Assembly (NCBI RefSeq): GCF_017939745.1
Contig: NZ_JAGKQQ010000001.1
Location: 3,968,001 to 4,032,000, forward strand
Source: Gemmata palustris
GTDB lineage: Bacteria; Planctomycetota; Planctomycetia; Gemmatales; Gemmataceae
Direction: 5' to 3'
Length of the DNA: 64,000 nt
Shown: positions 61,617 to 64,000 of the stretch, in pieces
Numbering within the stretch: position 1 is the first letter of the stretch
How the letters are laid out: the number at the start of each line of letters is the position of its first letter
Translations under genes and position numbers: made by a program
Notes under the pieces: model-generated
Told to the model about the DNA's origin: nothing
Database searches by the model: none
The model's input: only the letters and a program-made list of their open reading frames with translations

Positions 61617-62894
61617 GTGTCCCGTACTCGCAATCTCGCCCCGTCCTACATCCCCCACAACAAATCCGGTCGCGGCCGACTCCAGTGGTACGATGCCATC
61701 GGAAACCGGCACGAAAAACTTCTCCCCGGCCCGTTCAACTCTCCCGAGTCTCTCGCGGCGAAAGCCCGGCTGGAACTCGAACTCGTTACGTCCCCTCTCG
61801 GCGCACCGATCAATCCGAAAACGTTGACCGTGGTCGAAGTGATGGCCGCGTACCTCGACCACGCCGAGTGCCACTACCGCGACCCGGACGGGAACCCATC
61901 CGAGGAACTTCGGCACCTCAAAACTGCCCTTCGGTACGTCCGCGTGCTGTACGGTTCACTACCCGTCATCGAGTTCGGGCCGCTCGCGCTCAAAGCCGTC
62001 CGGCAGAAGTTCGTTGACTTGAAGTGGTCCCGCAAGACCGTCAACGCCCGCGTCGAGCGCGTGCGCCGGATGTTCGAGTGGGGCGTCGCCGAAGAGCTAA
62101 TTCCCGTGTCCGTGAGTCAGGCACTCAAGACCGTGAAGGGGCTCCGGCAGGGGCGCACCACGGCTCGCGAAACGGAACCGATCAAGCCGGTCCCCGACGC
62201 GGTCGTTGACGCGACCCTGCCCCACGTCAACCGGCACGTCGCGGGGCTCATCGAGTTCCAGCGCTTGACCGGGAGCCGGCCGGGTGAAGCGTGTCGGGTA
62301 CGCCGGTGCGATATCGACACGACCGGGAACACGTGGCTGTACAAACCCAAGAGGCACAAAACCGCCTGGAAGGGAAAAACGCGAACCATCCCCATTGGCC
62401 CCAAAGCTCAAACACTGCTGCGTGAGTTCTTCACCTCAGAACCAACTGACTACCTGTTCTCGCCCGCGCGGGCGGTGGAGGAGTTCCGCGCCAAGCGGAG
62501 CGCGAACCGGAAGACGCCTAAGTACCCGAGTGAGGCCACCCGGAAGCACGCCCGGCGCGCTGGTGCGAAACTGATTCGGCCACCGGCCGCGCGCTACAAC
62601 CGGCTCGCGTACCTGACGGCAATCACGCGCGGGTGCGACCGGGCGTTCCCGCCCGTGGATGAGCTGGCACGGCGAGAAAAGGAGTCTGCCGCGAAGTGGT
62701 GGGCACGACTCGCGAGCGAACAGCGGGTCGCGGTGAAGGAATGGCGGCGCGGGCACCACTGGCACCCGAACCAACTGCGTCACAATTACGCGACCCGGGC
62801 GCGAAAGCTGTTCGGACTCGAAGGCGCTCAAGCCGTGCTGGGTCACGCCAAAATAAACACGACCGAGTTGTACGCAGAAAAAACGAACGATTAG
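61617..62894 (+). CDS. Tyrosine site-specific recombinase (integrase) of element 2
   Basis: A 425-residue homologue of the integrase at 4487. It has the arginine in LTGSRPGEACRVRR, H-x-x-R in HPNQLRHNYAT, histidine in VLGHAKIN and tyrosine in TTELYAEK. The box is RHN where integrase 1 has RHT. GTG 61617 is chosen with GGAGG 9 bases upstream. Long identical stretches, such as KAVRQKFV and KTPKYPS, show recent common ancestry. It presumably recognises the same tRNA core, but its arm sites should have its own stem sequence (TTCCGCAGAA). Confidence 0.9.
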   Translation: MSRTRNLAPSYIPHNKSGRGRLQWYDAIGNRHEKLLPGPFNSPESLAAKARLELELVTSPLGAPINPKTLTVVEVMAAYLDHAECHYRDPDGNPSEELRHLKTALRYVRVLYGSLPVIEFGPLALKAVRQKFVDLKWSRKTVNARVERVRRMFEWGVAEELIPVSVSQALKTVKGLRQGRTTARETEPIKPVPDAVVDATLPHVNRHVAGLIEFQRLTGSRPGEACRVRRCDIDTTGNTWLYKPKRHKTAWKGKTRTIPIGPKAQTLLREFFTSEPTDYLFSPARAVEEFRAKRSANRKTPKYPSEATRKHARRAGAKLIRPPAARYNRLAYLTAITRGCDRAFPPVDELARREKESAAKWWARLASEQRVAVKEWRRGHHWHPNQLRHNYATRARKLFGLEGAQAVLGHAKINTTELYAEKTND

Positions 62895-62949
62895 CATCCT
62901 CGATTGCCGTGCAAATCGGCTAAAATAACAACGCATTATTCACATCATC

Positions 62950-62975
62950 AAGCCCGCGGCTAAACCCGCGGGCTT
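62950..62975 (+). terminator. Hairpin terminator after integrase 2
   Basis: AAGCCCGCGG and CCGCGGGCTT form a 10-bp stem with a 6-base loop, followed by CATTGTTT. It lies 55 bases after the integrase stop. The short T-rich tail makes it a fair intrinsic terminator. Confidence 0.65.
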
Positions 62976-63160
62976 CATTGTTTCCATGCCAACTTTATTC
63001 AAGTTGAACAAAATCACGGAACACATCAGACGTAATGCAAGTCAACTAAAAAACAACCATGTGACAAAATTAACTACCTCACATTGACACCATGTTGCGA
63101 CAATCTGTACACCACCCATAGGTGGCTATGCACAAAGGGCTTTGAGTGGAAAGGCTTGCA

Positions 63161-63574
63161 ATGTTTGAAACATCGGCCGCGGAGTTCCTCGTGACGCTTC
63201 TCGCGGTGATATGGGTTCTGTCTCAGTGCGCGGTGCTGGGTACCGACCAGATGCTGACGGTTTCAATGGTGTGCCGCAATATCCCCGGTTCCCGTGGGGC
63301 GAAGCGGATCAGCCCATCGACGGTCGCAAGATGGATCGCGGAGGGATGCCCGGGACGCGCCGGAGGGCGTATCAAGCTGCGGGCAACTCGTGTCGGTTCG
63401 CGGTGGCTGGTTCGGCCAGAGGATTTGGAGACGTTCTTCTCTCAACTCGCCGAAAGCCCGGACGTGGGAGCGACTGCTCCCGAATCGCAACGAATGAGCA
63501 CTGCGAAGCGCGAACAGCAAGTGAATGCGGCGGATGAGAAGTGTCGCCGCAAACTCGAAAACGTGAAGAGTTGA
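63161..63574 (+). CDS. DUF1580/excisionase-like helix-turn-helix protein (element 2)
   Basis: A 137-residue protein with the block ISPSTVARWIAEGCPG, then KLRATRVGSRWLVRPEDLETFF, clearly related to the gene at 6748. A hydrophobic N-terminal stretch (FLVTLLAVIWVLSQ) precedes it. The ATG at 63161 has GGAAAGG upstream; a later start at MLTVSMVCRNIPG (63252) would remove the hydrophobic part and match the length of related proteins better. It probably controls excision or int expression. Confidence 0.65.
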   Translation: MFETSAAEFLVTLLAVIWVLSQCAVLGTDQMLTVSMVCRNIPGSRGAKRISPSTVARWIAEGCPGRAGGRIKLRATRVGSRWLVRPEDLETFFSQLAESPDVGATAPESQRMSTAKREQQVNAADEKCRRKLENVKS

Positions 63575-63672
63575 ATCAACCGGAATGAGGCTAAGAGACG
63601 GATTCACAAACGGAGAAACGGGTTGGGTTCCCCGCCAGGAGTGCCCCAACCCGTTTCTCGGAGGTCTAACTC

Positions 63673-64000
63673 GTGGATATTATAACCGACAACTCAAACA
63701 ACAGCAAGGCTAGTAAGGCAGAGGACATCGCGGATGTTGCCTCCACCAGTCTTAAGAGTGCGCTATTACCCAGTCTTAAGAGTGCGCTATTACGACACGA
63801 CGAGCGCGACGCGGAGAAATGCGGGTCGCCACACATCGCGAACGGTCCACACGGCTCATGGTGGGCGCCGTGTGGTCGCCCGAAGTGCTGCCGCCAATGC
63901 CGCGACGTGTTTGCCCGGCGCATGACCCAATGCTTTTGGGTGTCGTTTAGAGAGCTACCGCCCGACTTCCACGCGGTCTTACACCCGAAGCCCGAAACGA
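63673..64000 (+). CDS. Cysteine-rich protein, partial at window edge
   Basis: A GTG-started frame open to the end of the window, 109 residues visible. After a polar start it contains an in-frame 8-residue tandem repeat (SALLPSLK SALLRHDE-type, with PSLKSALL duplicated). A cysteine cluster follows (WAPCGRPKCCRQCRDVFARR), as in zinc-binding replication or transposition proteins. It is read by eye beyond the last complete stop, so product and length are unknown. Confidence 0.5.
   Translation, partial: MDIITDNSNNSKASKAEDIADVASTSLKSALLPSLKSALLRHDERDAEKCGSPHIANGPHGSWWAPCGRPKCCRQCRDVFARRMTQCFWVSFRELPPDFHAVLHPKPET
63748..63793 (+). repeat. 24-bp tandem duplication in coding sequence
   Basis: The block from AGTCTTAAGAGTGCGCTATT to ...AC (22 bases) occurs twice, at 63748-63769 and 63772-63793, with period 24. 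It duplicates eight codons in frame. Confidence 0.8.

Larger units (their letters stand above)
61500..64000. mobile_element. Start of a second element inserted at the same tRNA-Val site
   Basis: After the second attachment repeat the layout of island 1 is repeated: conserved blocks (CCGAAGCAGTT, CCGGCGCGTGCCGGGTGCGG), a 13-bp inverted repeat, an integrase and a helix-turn-helix accessory gene. What follows differs from island 1: a cysteine-rich protein in place of the primase. The far end is outside the window. Confidence 0.7.

Overview
The window is high-GC bacterial DNA with the hallmarks of a planctomycete of the Gemmata group. Evidence includes ECF sigma factors fused to membrane and carboxypeptidase-regulatory-like domains, a DUF1501/DUF1800 pair, a secreted protein with the planctomycetal N-terminal LRCEELEARETPA-type motif, and an MTEAEW-type protein family. 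The genus is inferred from gene content, not proven.

Layout. 1-4.3 kb is ordinary chromosome: a partial gene, an M1 metallopeptidase with a barrel-like C-terminus, a Trm112-like protein, TatA and tRNA-Val(CAC). From 4326 to 61499 the sequence looks like one integrated island of about 57 kb. It lies between two identical 47-bp copies of the 3' part of tRNA-Val, starting at the anticodon loop. Just inside the left copy is a tyrosine integrase, followed by a helix-turn-helix accessory gene and a replication module (AEP-type primase, AAA-type ATPase/helicase, family A DNA polymerase). Beyond the right copy a second, homologous integrase and a second helix-turn-helix accessory gene begin another element that runs off the window. 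The tRNA locus therefore appears to hold two elements in tandem.

Island cargo, left to right: a conserved protein of unknown function, a UvrA2-like ATPase, a decayed IS701-type transposase, a TAT-exported Gfo/Idh/MocA oxidoreductase, a ParB-like pseudogene packed with hairpins (19.2-20.4 kb), small conserved proteins, two large secreted proteins, and a chimeric ECF sigma factor. Next come an XRE regulator and a lipoprotein, then a tight minus-strand operon (30.8-37.8 kb) encoding a MoxR ATPase, a VWA protein, a sliding-clamp-like protein and membrane proteins. It is followed by a complete type I-C CRISPR-Cas locus (cas3-5-8c-7-4-1-2 plus 38 full repeats; 38.6-49.4 kb), a DUF1501/DUF1800 pair, and three tandem sigma-factor/carboxypeptidase-regulatory fusion genes. 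Two copies of a ~95-bp palindromic MITE lie at 30.5 and 38.3 kb.

The left-end genes would move and copy the island. The cargo carries CRISPR immunity beside a MoxR-VWA-clamp cluster that I cannot assign to a described system. Arm-like repeats (TTCCACAGTT) occur just inside both ends, which supports the island boundaries. All functional calls are from reading the sequence; no database search was run.
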